Part shown: positions 21,301 through 30,900 of the stretch, piece after piece
Position numbering within the stretch: position 1 is the stretch's first letter
How the letters are laid out: each line of letters starts with the position of its first letter
From: Membranipora membranacea
Taxonomy: Eukaryota; Bryozoa; Gymnolaemata; Cheilostomatida; Membraniporidae
Direction of reading: 5' to 3'
Assembly (NCBI GenBank): GCA_914767715.1
Contig: OU612070.1
Coordinates: forward strand, 23,734,025-23,798,024
DNA: 64,000 bases
Notes under the pieces: generated by a model
Database searches by the model: none
What the model was told of the DNA's origin: nothing
The model's input: only the letters and a program-made list of their open reading frames with translations
Made by a program: the position numbers and the translations under genes

Positions 21301-23376
21301 GCAAAAAGAAAATATGAAATTGTCTGACAGATTTACTACCAAAATATGCTAAATCAAATTTGTCTGGGGCCTCTGAATACAATTTGTGTGCCATATATCG
21401 CCTCTATTCTGACTGATTTATTCCATCATCTATCTCAGTCCCCCTCATAAGACAAGACGAGCTAAAAGACAATTCCTTGCTGTGAGCGAGCAGACATTTT
21501 TTGCCAAGTCAGTTTGATAGTGTGACTGGTACTTATTAACTTTTTCCATGTCAAGAGGCTTCAACAGGCCCATTGACTCTTTTGAGCACTGTAATCAACT
21601 GCAAGTGGAACAATGAGATGATCGCTGCTATTCAAACAAATCCTAAATTTTCATCAAAATATGACAAGCGCATGCACGGTCTAGAGGCTTGTATAGTTAT
21701 TTGCCCGAAGCATAATTTTTGGGTCGATGGGTCCAAGAACACCCCCGTGATATGAAAGTTTTTCATAGTTGTTCAATCTGAGGCTAAGTAATCAGTGTTA
21801 GAAGACCTATTTGCTACTTGTAATTATCAAATTCACTTGCTGGGTCGATAAGCTAAATTGTCATTTTTTCGTGTCACAACAATTTTGTTACTAATGTCGT
21901 GACTACTAGATTTGGTTTGCAGTAATTAAATTAATATTGCTGCATTTTCTAATTGCGATTACGAATAAAGCCCTGTGGGAGAGTAAAACATACGGCTGAC
22001 GACCCTAGGATAACATCGGACGATGAGAATGCTGTACGTACTTTGCTGACCAAGCTTACCAAGGCGTGGTGTAAAAACGGAATCAAAATTGCAAACAATA
22101 TTGCCAGTTTAAACATTATTACTAACGGTGTCAGAATTAATGAGATGCGTGTATGTCTAAATACCAGTTTACATTTCGGCACAGCGGAGTATTTTCTATT
22201 TCTATTATTCTCAGGTCAAAAATAAAGTATTTCCAGTACTTATTTTAGCTCTCGTTGTGGTTTCAATTCACATAGCATACAGACGGTTGCGTGAATATCC
22301 GAAAAGTGAAAACTCCCTCCACTACCTAATTCCTCTTCTATGATGTGATCCAATAGTCGTTACACTTTATAGCAGTAAAGCGTGGATCACTGTCATATCC
22401 CTGTTCAAACATTGAATAAAATTTTAATGAATATGTTTTATTATTTCTTGCAGGTTTATCAATGCCAGAAGGCGCATAGTTCAGCCGATGATAGATCAGA
22501 ATAATCGAGGCAATCGAGCTCACGAACAGTATCTACCAGACCCAAACAGTCTAGCATATATGCACAACCCCGCTGCTATACCTACCAGTATGCCACTACC
22601 AGGTTGGCACAACTCTCTATTCAACCAATAATTTGAATACACCCAGATAAATGGGTTTGAATTGATATAATCCAAAGAAAAATATCCAACCAGAAAGCTT
22701 AGACAATATTCTCCTAAGTTAATGGGAATTTTTTCCTGCTGTCATGACACGATTGTAACTGCCTTCTGTATTTTGTGACAGTGCCATGATTCGACAATAA
22801 TATTAATTGGGCATTGTTGGATGAGCATGCCTTGAGGTCATATGCCCGAGGTCAGGGAAGATCCAGACTCCAGGCAAAATAATATCTGTATTTTTTTCAA
22901 TTTGATTTTACGTGTAACAACAACAGTATAAGCATCTGACACTAAATTTGGCAACTGAAACATAATGATAAATATATGTTTCATTTCCATGCGATGGTCT
23001 TAATCCTGAAGACAAGAGCTATTGCTAGATGGAATGTCGCCTGTCTTGACAAACTTTGTTTCCTCCATCCCCTAGCCAATAAAGCTTGTCAAGAAAGGCA
23101 AGGAAGAATGCATCTTCACACTATAGTCATATTATAAACCTTATAGCTGATCATTTATTCGATCAGTAATAATATCGCCTTACACAATGTACTCTCTCTG
23201 TTACAGGGGCATATTCACCACCAGGTCCACCTCACATGCAGTCTCATTACGGGGGTCTGAGACCCCCTAGTCACATGCCACAGATGTTACTCCCCCCTCA
23301 CCACGCTATGATGGACGGATATGGTAACATGGTCGGTATGCACGGTGCTGGTCTAGCAGACATTCATGCCGGTTAA
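3205..23376 (+). CDS. Meis: Meis/Homothorax-type TALE homeobox transcription factor (5' partial)
   Basis: The spliced coding exons are 3205-3366, 4402-4508, 5442-5580, 5983-6033, 6410-6460, 9670-9840, 12838-13147, 19840-19991, 20849-20925, 22454-22602 and 23207-23376. All junctions are GT-AG and keep one frame; together they give 512 residues plus stop, lacking the initiator exon. The order is an N-terminal low-complexity segment, the bipartite HM (Meis) domain that binds PBC partners (exons 4402-9840, with [54 protein letters not shown]), a variable linker, an acidic patch, a TALE homeodomain with the Pro-Tyr-Pro loop and [16 protein letters not shown], and a Pro/Met/His-rich tail ending LADIHAG. 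Intron positions within the HM domain and homeodomain match those of vertebrate MEIS genes. The family are nuclear DNA-binding cofactors of PBX and HOX proteins that recognise TGACAG. Meis is favoured over PREP because of the HM and homeodomain wording. Confidence 0.95.
4402..6460 (+). CDS. Meis: Meis exons encoding the first half of the HM (PBX-binding) domain
   Basis: Four exons: 4402-4508, 5442-5580, 5983-6033 and 6410-6460. The first ends with the Asp-Lys-x-x-Ile-Tyr lead-in, the second carries [18 protein letters not shown] and [15 protein letters not shown], the third a 17-residue Ala-Arg-Thr-Glu-Lys-Pro segment ending LDSL, the fourth [17 protein letters not shown]. These match the Meis-A/HM block almost word for word. 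The two 51-base exons are the same size as their vertebrate counterparts, so the exon structure is ancient. The intron before 5983 carries a 28-base minisatellite. Confidence 0.95.
5840..5946. repeat. 28-base minisatellite just upstream of a Meis exon
   Basis: Nearly four direct copies of a 28-base unit beginning GACAGTTGACCATTACCTGG. Three are identical and the last has two substitutions (TTCACC, GGTCATATG). The array ends about 37 bases before the acceptor of the exon at 5983, so it lies where the branch point and polypyrimidine tract are expected. Confidence 0.9.
6461..9669. other. Large Meis intron, no recognised content
   Basis: AT-rich intron of 3.2 kb between the exon ending LLEIEK and the exon beginning [10 protein letters not shown] found no open frame with similarity, no RNA gene and no clear transposon. 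A short run of GGTATT units sits near 9555. Introns at this position are long in vertebrate Meis genes too. Confidence 0.6.
9670..9840 (+). CDS. Meis: Meis exon: second half of the HM domain
   Basis: A 57-codon exon in phase 0 at both ends, between TTTTTAG and GTAAGT. It starts [19 protein letters not shown] and continues MPMDLMMED, the most conserved stretch of the second HM block (Meis-B), then passes into an acidic/Ser-rich linker with [10 protein letters not shown]. In the family this domain binds PBC-class homeoproteins and controls nuclear import. Confidence 0.95.
9841..12837. other. Meis intron with one exact local duplication
   Basis: A 3 kb AT-rich intron. A GC-richer patch around 11480-11540 stands out but has no tRNA-type B box and no coding similarity. 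The only structured element I can support is the 62-base tandem duplication at 12188-12310. Confidence 0.6.
12188..12310. repeat. 62-base tandem duplication
   Basis: The stretch starting AGTCTCTACCAGTCACGTCA at 12188 is repeated from 12250 with essentially no change; copies diverge only after GTGCTT (TGAAGA versus AGAAGA). The lack of divergence argues for a recent event. Confidence 0.92.
12838..13147 (+). CDS. Meis: Meis linker exon before the homeobox
   Basis: Begins after GATTTTAG with Val-Arg-Pro-Pro-Ser-Ser and encodes a Ser/Pro/Gln/Asn-rich linker. Its end is set by homology: splicing at ACCG|GTGGGT (13147/13148) joins phase 1 to the next exon and gives ENGSETGEGIEHS, which lines up with the DNSSEQGDGLDNS junction of vertebrate MEIS proteins. 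An alternative donor four residues earlier (GGAA|GTGAGA) is also in phase 1 and would drop Glu-Thr-Gly; it is a better donor by consensus but fits the homologues less well. Confidence 0.88.
13148..13323 (+). CDS. Meis: Predicted alternative terminal extension: homeodomain-less Meis isoform
   Basis: If the donor at 13148 is not used, the frame stays open for 58 residues (from the shared Gly codon at 13147) and stops at TGA 13321-13323. The tail is Ser/Asn/Gln/Met-rich ([15 protein letters not shown], then NQQQMYTNN and NNMVKYELT) and resembles the linker in composition. An AATAAA lies 60 bases past the stop at 13383-13388. Homeodomain-less isoforms ending at this position are known for Drosophila homothorax and for vertebrate Meis2. 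The product would keep the PBX-binding HM domain but lack DNA binding. Expression is inferred, not shown. Confidence 0.6.
13383..13388 (+). terminator. Candidate poly(A) signal of the short Meis isoform
   Basis: AATAAA 60 bases after the in-frame stop of the exon extension. In AT-rich DNA this hexamer occurs by chance, so its weight comes from the position. Confidence 0.4.
13389..19839. other. Large Meis intron before the homeobox, with a motif-dense patch
   Basis: A 6.5 kb intron with no open frame that resembles a protein. Its notable content is the TGACAG/CTGTCA cluster at 14900-15830. Two further TGACAG sites about 22 bases apart occur near 18265-18292. Confidence 0.6.
14900..15830. promoter_or_regulatory. 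Candidate Meis-responsive enhancer (TGACAG cluster)
   Basis: Eleven copies of TGACAG or its complement CTGTCA lie in 931 bases: 14900, 14983, 15159, 15246, 15262, 15271, 15517, 15542, 15770, 15780 and 15825. About 0.5 would be expected for a random hexamer on both strands, and I count roughly one per kb elsewhere in this gene. Flanking bases differ, so this is not one tandem repeat. TGATTAAT, a PBX-HOX type site, occurs at 14654, 15689 and (reversed) 15869. TGACAG is the established core of Meis/PREP/TGIF homeodomains, so autoregulation is a reasonable inference. Confidence 0.45.
19840..19991 (+). CDS. Meis: Meis exon: acidic patch and homeodomain helix 1
   Basis: Starts in phase 1 after TTGAAG and ends CTGAGT|GTGAGT. 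It encodes GEGIEHS, an acidic/Gly stretch (EHEEDDDSG), a basic KAKQKKRG, then homeodomain residues [18 protein letters not shown]. The exon boundaries are those of vertebrate MEIS. Helix 1 differs from the common wording (FPKVATNIMRAWLFQHLT) at several positions normally invariant across bilaterians. A second AG six bases downstream (19844-19845) could give a variant lacking two residues. Confidence 0.95.
20849..20925 (+). CDS. Meis: Meis exon: TALE loop and helix 2 to start of helix 3
   Basis: A 77-base exon encoding [18 protein letters not shown] and KIIQVNNW, split inside the Trp codon. It contains the Pro-Tyr-Pro of the three-residue loop extension that defines TALE homeodomains. The size and split codon are the same as in vertebrate MEIS. 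Its donor GTAAGTTGAG is copied 205 bases downstream in a diverged intronic duplication. Confidence 0.97.
20924..21330. repeat. Diverged tandem duplication carrying a copy of the splice donor
   Basis: The sequence from TGGTAAGTTGAGAAACATCT at 20924 recurs at 21129 (period 205), with shared blocks such as TTAACTCATGTTTGAGGTGA and TTATCTGTACTTTGTTGG. The copies differ at many positions, so the event is not recent. A partial third trace (GCGAGCAGACA) is seen near 21487. Confidence 0.8.
22454..22602 (+). CDS. Meis: Meis exon: homeodomain recognition helix
   Basis: Begins after TTTCTTGCAG with the last base of the Trp codon and reads [19 protein letters not shown]. It contains the TALE-specific Ile at homeodomain position 50 followed by the invariant Asn 51, which contacts DNA. 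It continues into a Pro/Tyr/Asn tail and ends in phase 1 at CCAG|GTTGGC, a weak-looking donor. Confidence 0.96.
23043..23092. repeat. Short inverted-repeat element, copy 1
   Basis: CTTGACAAACTTTGTT and AATAAAGCTTGTCAAG form 16-base arms (14 of 16 paired) around a pyrimidine-rich centre. A related copy occurs near 24586-24638. This looks like a small foldback or MITE-type element. Confidence 0.6.
23207..23376 (+). CDS. Meis: Meis terminal coding exon
   Basis: Follows the acceptor CTGTTACAG and encodes a Pro/His/Met/Gly-rich C-terminal region ([16 protein letters not shown], then [12 protein letters not shown]), ending at TAA 23374-23376. In other Meis proteins this region is a transcriptional activation segment. 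Composition and the phase-1 junction support it; the sequence itself is not conserved enough for stronger proof. Confidence 0.85.
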
Positions 23377-24524
23377 GTTACAAACGAGGCTCGAAATTAA
23401 TCAATATCAGTGAAGACAACTCCAAATTATGTCAATCCTATCTAAGCGTCTATATTAAAAGAATCTAACTTGGCCTGGCTACTGTTACAGGCCTTGTATA
23501 GTTTTTTGCTGGGATACACAGCTTTATTGGTGTCTGCCATCTGACATCAGCTTTTTTCTTCTTTAAAAATAGAAAGACAATTGTATGTTAGACACAAGCC
23601 AAAGACACTCACTGGAGTTCAATCACAACACCATTTCATTTTGTAAAAACTTTTTTGCTATTCTGGTTTCATCTTTAATACTAGCTGTTAGCGGGCATCG
23701 GCAGCACAAGGCATGGTTTCAATATGACCTCATCAGTACACATGTGATGTGTCTCAGTTTATGCTGCCGCGGCAATTTTTTGTTATTAGTCCCAAGTTTT
23801 AGTCACACCAACCACCAAAGTTAATTGGATCTTTGTATTTCTGTTGTTGCTCAAACCATTTTTCTCTCTAGTTGCCAATTTTTGAGCCTGACAGTAAGAG
23901 ACAGGTGGGGTAAAGGCAGGTCTCTGTAGGCATCAATGTTCTAGCACAACCCAAAGTCAAAGTCTTTTGTTTTCGTTTTAGTGATGCATCAATATTTTTC
24001 AGCGTCAATTAAAATTTTTAGCTGTTCAGCAGTGTGTATACTGTATAGTAAGTGTTTGCGTTCTTATTTTCTTTTCAACCTGATGGTTTCTTCTACACAG
24101 ATGTCACCCCAAACCATGGTTTTTGTTCAATAGTCAGTCTTGCCAAACTTATATTGGTCGCCAGTTGCATATAATCAATGGCACCAGGCCACACGCAGCA
24201 GCAGAGAATTTTATTTCGATAACCATTTTTTAGATATTCTATCATAATTGAAACCCATCTCCAATCACTATTGTGTATTTTCATACAGTCATTACTAACC
24301 TCAGAAGTTTTATCACCGTTGACTGTCATGAAAAACGAGTTTCACTTAAATTACTTAGTTATATTGTATAGGACATATTTTTATGACTGGTCTAAAAGTT
24401 TCCTTTGCTACATCTTATTATGTGATTCACACTGACTTCATTTTCACTGTTATGAAATCATAGATTTTTAACTAGATGATAAATCACAGTGGTATATATT
24501 TTCAAGGTCAAGGTTATCTTTATT

Positions 24525-24530
24525 AATAAA
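24525..24530 (+). terminator. Candidate Meis poly(A) signal
   Basis: AATAAA (context TATTAATAAAATCCC), about 1.15 kb after the stop codon. Other AT-rich candidates exist nearby, so the 3'UTR end is uncertain. Confidence 0.3.
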
Positions 24531-24585
24531 ATCCCAAAAACTGAGCCACTTTCAATGTATTAGTCTGACACAGCACAGTGAAGCA

Positions 24586-24638
24586 TGTCTTGATAAGCTT
24601 TGTTTCCCCCCCCCCCCCCAACCTCAAAACTTGACAAG
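24586..24638. repeat. Short inverted-repeat element, copy 2, with poly-C centre
   Basis: Starts TGTCTTGATAAGCTTTGTTT, matching the left arm of the copy at 23043, and ends AAAACTTGACAAG. The centre is a long C homopolymer, where copy 1 has a mixed CCTCCATCCCC stretch. Confidence 0.55.
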
Positions 24639-25033
24639 GCAGGCTTTGCGTAGGTTTGTACGCAACCTCACCAACCTACCTATCGTGGTTAGTTGTCCTC
24701 ATCAAAACCAATCAATGTACGCCTTGGTGTTAGTTGCGTTCTCGTAACACCACCATCTGTCGACATTGACACTGACATATCAAAAACCGGAATTCTTTTG
24801 TATTTGTTTGGCAAAAACGATGTTTGAGGGCAATTGGGCCCTTTCATTACCGAGTGTGTCCCAGTGAGGAAGCTACTGAAATAATTTCTTTATAAAATTA
24901 CATACAGTGGCCTGTTTTAAGAATACTGCATGTAAAAGTTAGACCCTTATGGAAATGTCTTACCATCAGTATTTGTTTTGTTATTATCCATAAAATCAAA
25001 AGCTCACTGCACAGATGAATGGGCAACTTTTAC

Positions 25034-25085
25034 CATAGGACTGGCACATTTCCTGACTTTGGGCAGGAAATGCGGCAGTCCTATG
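25034..25085. repeat. Compact hairpin with 22-base arms
   Basis: CATAGGACTGGCACATTTCC TG pairs with CAGGAAATGCGGCAGTCCTA TG at 20 of 22 positions, with an 8-base loop (ACTTTGGG). Pairing does not continue outward. It could be a small foldback transposon remnant or an RNA hairpin; the sequence alone cannot decide. Confidence 0.7.
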
Positions 25086-25603
25086 ACATTTACAATTTTA
25101 AATCAAAGTAAAAAGAGAAGGCAACAAAAAAGATTGGCTAGATGTGAAATGCTGCAGGTATATACCTGATCCAACAGTCCTTAGCTCAATCATGAAAATA
25201 TATTTACTACAAATAATCTAGCGCACTATGTCTCACATTTACCATGTAATCTGTCTATTCGAGATAAGACTTTTTCATTTTCCTCATTTCACTTACACTT
25301 GATACCTTTTCTTACCATGTGACATAATTTTGGATTGAGGGTAAGGTAAGGCAATGAGTTCATTGGGTAAGGTGAGGTAAAAATTGGATCGATGATCTCC
25401 AAAATGCATACCAAAAGATTTCCATCCCACTATCTGTCACATTTCACTACTTTACTTGCAATGGCAGCTATACTTTCTATTATATCTTATAGCATGTCAG
25501 CGCCACAATCCCTTCAAAACCCAGCAATAACAACCTAGAGAAAACTAGACTCAGTGTATAAAAAAAACCCAAACCATCTGGCTCAAACTAACAATCTAGA
25601 CCT

Positions 25604-26010
25604 CTGATGATTCTGCCTCTGCTTCTGAGTGCATGGAGACATGGTATCCAGGGTTATGCGGGGGCTGATGAACTCGCTAACATTGATGCGGAGCTCCACA
25701 CCATAGGGCCTGATCCAGGACCTCCATAACAGCTCGAAACTCAAAAATGTGAGGGCACTAAAATATTTTTGAATACACTAGCTCTGAAGAGCCTTAAAAT
25801 TTTACGTAACCACTTATCTCCTACACAATCAACACAATCACAGGCCACGGACAGTTCAGGTCTCACCAATCACTAAACTAAAATTTGCCAATGAGCCTCC
25901 ATGTGCTGGTTGTGGTGCAAACCTGGAAGACCACATTCACTATGTTTACCATTATACCAGGTACAATGGCATTAGTAAGTTCCCCACTACAAAAACCATT
26001 TGCAATCTGG
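25604..26010 (+). pseudogene. Decayed non-LTR retrotransposon: RNase H end and Cys/His tail
   Basis: A frame ending at TAA 25727-25729 reads LSAWRHGIQGYAGADELAN, which fits the RNase HI signature H-x-GI-x-G-(N)-x-x-ADELA found at the end of LINE-type polyproteins, followed by GPDPGPP, also typical there. About 170 bases on, another stretch reads PPCAGCGANLEDHIHYVYHY, like the Cys-x2-Cys-Gly...Glu-Asp...His region that follows RNase H in many LINEs. Stops and frame changes separate the two, so the copy is dead. No reverse transcriptase is visible. Confidence 0.5.
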
Positions 26011-27956
26011 ATAACCAAAGTGTCATCCATAAAACAAATTACGCATTAAGTTTCCAGATCACATTGACTTCGTTCGTCAGTCATACAGGTTTGATATCCG
26101 TTAGCGGATGCAAGAGCAAACTCGTTTCCCGGGGCCTTTGAGCACTGTGGGTATGGGGTACCTGTAATCCGATTGTACAATTACTGATGTTTTATCTCCC
26201 ATTGAAGTCTAAACATACACAGGTTTGATTTTGACATCCAGTTTTGACTATAAAATTACTTCAGTAATTATATTATATCATTATAGCAGCATTTGGAGGT
26301 TTTCTTTTCATGACACATGAGAAGACAATTTACAATAATAACTCTGGTTTTACAAATAGCATGAAATCCTAATAAAAACGGAAATAATTTCAAGGCGATA
26401 TCTGGGTAAGACACAATACATTTAAGATCAAAGGTTGCAATTGACACTGTAATGAGTTCAAGGCCGAACATTTTGGACAGGAAAGTCAAAGAAACAGTAC
26501 AGGAGAGAGCCATCAATCAGTTTTTCTGTCACAAGTTTGGCCCTTGTATGTATTCCCAAGCCAGCTCTTAATAAGATATACCTAGTGTTTCTTAAAAAGT
26601 TAATTTAGGTCTTACCAGACGCAATAGAGTTGTTGTTAAAGCAAGGTTGAAGTAGGCAAACTAACTTATTATTAAAACTAAGTCTTCTAAGTTTAGTAAA
26701 TGATTCTTTGACCAAGTTGCTCACCAAGTTGGTACTAGTGAATGTATTGGCATTAAATGATAAAGAGGCAGTGGAAGCAAGGAGTTTCTTCCTTGGTGGA
26801 AGATGTAAGACTGGTGTTAGCTTAGCAGGGCCACTAAGCTTAACTCACTGGGATCTTCTTTCCTTCATAATTATACCAGTCGGTTGGTGAGTTAGTGACT
26901 CTCTGAATCTGATATGGTCTTTGTTCTATCTAAATCCTTGGTTTTATGTATGTCCATGAACCCCTGGCTACCTTGCTGATTTCATCTCTTGACTGTGGGG
27001 AGAACAGGTTTAACTTAATTTATGTCTTTGTGCCCTCTGATCCTCTTGTATTTGTGACCAGAATATGGATAATATATTCATGATGAGTACCTGACACTCG
27101 CAAGCATGCACTTTGCCCAAGCTCTGTATCAGCCAACAGAACCACCAATTCAGCAAAGAGGTGTACCACAAGTCAAGGCTTTATTACATTGTTGTGTAGG
27201 TGCTCACCGCACTTACAACCCAAGGCAGCGGATATATTGCCTTGAAATGAAAGTCACCTAACGTACTAGTCCAAAATTGCTCAATTATGTATTTCATTGT
27301 TGTAAAATAAACAGTTTTTGTTCTACAACGATTTCACTACATATTTATTGGGAAAAAGCCATAGCCCTATGCTATAACATGTTAGATGTGTACTTGAATT
27401 CATCTTGACTGACACTTTAAAATGATTTACTTACGCCTACTTCATTGAGTGTGATATATAAGGGAGTCAAGAAACCCCTGCTCCACATCTGCCCTGTCTT
27501 ATGAAAACCCCTTCCTTTGAAAATACCTGCCTGAAGAAAAATGGTGCAGATGCATTTGCCCCATCAAAATAAAACATTATATAGGCCTATTAATGATTGA
27601 TGTTGCTATATTGGCCTGATGCCAAATATTGAATGTACATCATTTTTTTGTCATCATCAGGAGGATTTGGAATACAACATGCATGCTTGTCCTATCATGA
27701 TATGAAATTGAGAGTTTGAATTTTGCTTTTCTGACCTCGCTCCGCTTCTTTTGAGCAAGATATTCACAGTCATATTCATGTATTCATACTACTTGTGCTA
27801 ATTTTATGCGTGGCTCAAAGATCAAATGGCTGGTATGTGTACTCAAGAGGGAGTTCATTGGTGTACCATACACTCCTATTTCTGCATAGCCCAGGTACAT
27901 TTACATTATGTAGTCAGTTTAGACACATGTTATGCACCAACCATACTCTTTTGCAG

Positions 27957-30900
27957 ACAGAAGCCACATAATGGATGATATATTTTCACAAGTACGAGAC
28001 GGAAATTCACTGAATGTCAGGCTGTGGCTTGACAATACAGAGAATGACCTAAACTTAACGTAAGTTACTATCCTATCTAATGTACTTTAAATGTCGGCTA
28101 CTGATTGTAGCATATCAATGTCTTTTTTAAACCCCTGTTGACTATGATCTATGACTATGATTCCGTCGGTCTTTGGGGTACATTCGAGTGTTCTGATATG
28201 ATTACTGTGCTAAATGAGAATTTTAATGCAAGTTGATGGGTCGCCTTCAATGAATGGAGCTAAGAATTTGAGGAGGTAAATGTCCAGATTTCTTCATAAC
28301 ATCAGGGGATTCTAAAGGACCTGCTTGTGGTCAAGCTAAAATCATTTCAACATGGTAACATATAGCATGATAACTAGATTTAAATTTGTAAATACTCAGC
28401 CACCTGTGACACATGCTGTGATAATGTTGTGTTTCCTATGAAACAGCAGTGAGCAAATACACGAGGCAAATATAGAGATCCTAAAGCCTTGGTCAAATCC
28501 ACAGAGCGGTTTTGGTGTCGTATGGCAGACTTGACGGGCATGCACTATATGTAAGGGCTTCAGTGCAGGCCTTTGTACATGATCAACTCTATTTGACTCG
28601 CCACTCTTTTCTGTTTCTATCAAAATCTACTATATATGATACACCATGTGCCTTTACCCTTGTACCTAAATTCTGATATTATCTATATATTATTTGATCA
28701 GCAATGATTGTTGTATTTATTGATTTGTGTTGTTGTCAGAGATGATCACCAGCAGAGTTTACTACACTGGGCATGCTTTGAGGGACACAGTAATATAGCA
28801 GACATGCTCACTGCTCGGGGTGCTCGTATTAATGGTACTAATATGGGTGATGACACTCCGCTACATATCGCTGCTAGTAAAGGGCACAGAGACGTCGTAC
28901 TGTTAGTAAGTGATGATTGAATCAAGTTTTGAGTCTAAATTGGAACCAATATCCTGTACCACATTATAAACACTAGTGGAGAAAGGTCTCCCCTTCAGTA
29001 TCAGGGGCTGGGGCTCTTAGCACCAAACTCAAGCCCTGAGGTATGTATAGGTTGTTGTTTTCCACTTCAATGTTACTTTGCAAACAAGCAGCGTATAGTC
29101 CATATTAACAAATGTCACACAAATTATCAAAATATGGCGACGGTTAATCTGCCAGGCTAAGAATTGCCAGTGTAAGGTTTTGATAATAGTGTAAGTTTCA
29201 GTAGCAGTGTAAGTAGCAGTGTTTACGAGTAAGTGAAACTGGTGATGAGATACAATCAAATTACATTTTACACTGCTAACCATTCACTTGTAGCTGTTAC
29301 AGAAGAAGGTAAATGTGAACGCGTTAAACGAACACGGAAACACCCCTCTACACTACGCCTGCTTCTGGAATTATGATCTTATCGCTGAAGATTTGATCAA
29401 CAATGGTGCTTATGTGTCAATATCTAACAGATTTGACGAGACTCCTCTGGATAAAGCAAAACACAGTCTAGCTACAAGTCTGCGAGGTAAGGATGATTGA
29501 ATTACTGCCTCTTCACCTATGAAATTATATATGTTATATTATTGATTGACTGCATTCTGCCTTTGTCAATTTGGTCGGATACAGATTGATAGTGTAGTTC
29601 ACCGCTGCACATCACCAGCGTCAGCAAATTCATATATCTCTATGATGATAAATCATGATGTATAACTGGCACATTAGAGCTCCTCATCACCTTTGTGCTG
29701 TTGTTAGAATAATTTAGTGTCACCAGGTCATTAAGCTCAGTGGGAGACAACCACAAAGTCTCAGTGATAGAGTGTAAGGCTCTTTGTCATATATAGGGAA
29801 GCCCTGTCATGCAATGCCGTCTAATCTTAAAGTAGAAGCCAACATTACTAAGACTCGATACATATCCTCCTGTATATAAGTACACACTGTAAATGTGAGG
29901 TGATCATAAAGCCTACCTCCCTTTTATAAGGTTATGCTCTCATTATTTGGTTATTGTTTGTCATGATACAGAGCGAGCTCACCAGATGGGACAGGATGTC
30001 ACTAAGATACCATTTGAAGATAGAAGTTGGGGCACATCATTCAAGACCCGCACTACCGCTACTTTGTCCAGGAACTTCGGGCTTGACATGAAACAACTAA
30101 ACCTACAAGGAAGAATCAGCAACAATCACTCTGGTGATGTGAGTACCTACAGCATGAGTACATGGAAATATCTAATGAATTATGTGTATCTTCTAAAGAC
30201 AATGTCATGTATATACATACATTTTTATTTGCATTCACCATCCGGTTGATGAGGTGGATAGAATTGCTTATTGATCATTACTAAGGAGTAACATGTGAAA
30301 CTCCTTGTAATTACTAAATATAGACAAGTTATGATATATGCAAATGCAGATATATTTCCTGTGCTTCTAGTAACATCATGTCAAAGAAGATGCTACAGTT
30401 ATATCCAAACTAAGTTTTATTTTAGTGATTTGGGATAATTTTGAGTTGTTTCCTCATTGTTTATTTCGTTCAATAAGTAGACAACTTCAAGTTGTCAAGA
30501 TTTTGTATCATTTGAGCAAGGGGTCTCTATGATTCTCCTTGATTTGAGTCATAGCACTACTGGATTTCTTAACTTTGAGCTCTGTGTGGAGATGTGTTAG
30601 GAAAGTGGTCCAATGGTGTGAGCCTTCTAACTGTCAAAGGTAAGGTAAAGTTATGAACATCATTGGTTACTCTGTACGTTGCGGTTTTGATTGGTTGTAG
30701 ATTTGGAGAGGAACATGGCAGGGAAATGATGTTGTTGCTAAGATACTAAACGTAAAGCAGTGTACAATGAGAATGGCTCGAGACTTCAGTGAAGAGTTTC
30801 CTAGACTCAGAATCTTCAATCATCCCAACATACTGGCAGTATTAGCAGCTAACAGCCAACCGCCCCATCTCGTCATGATCAGTCAATATATGAACTTGGG

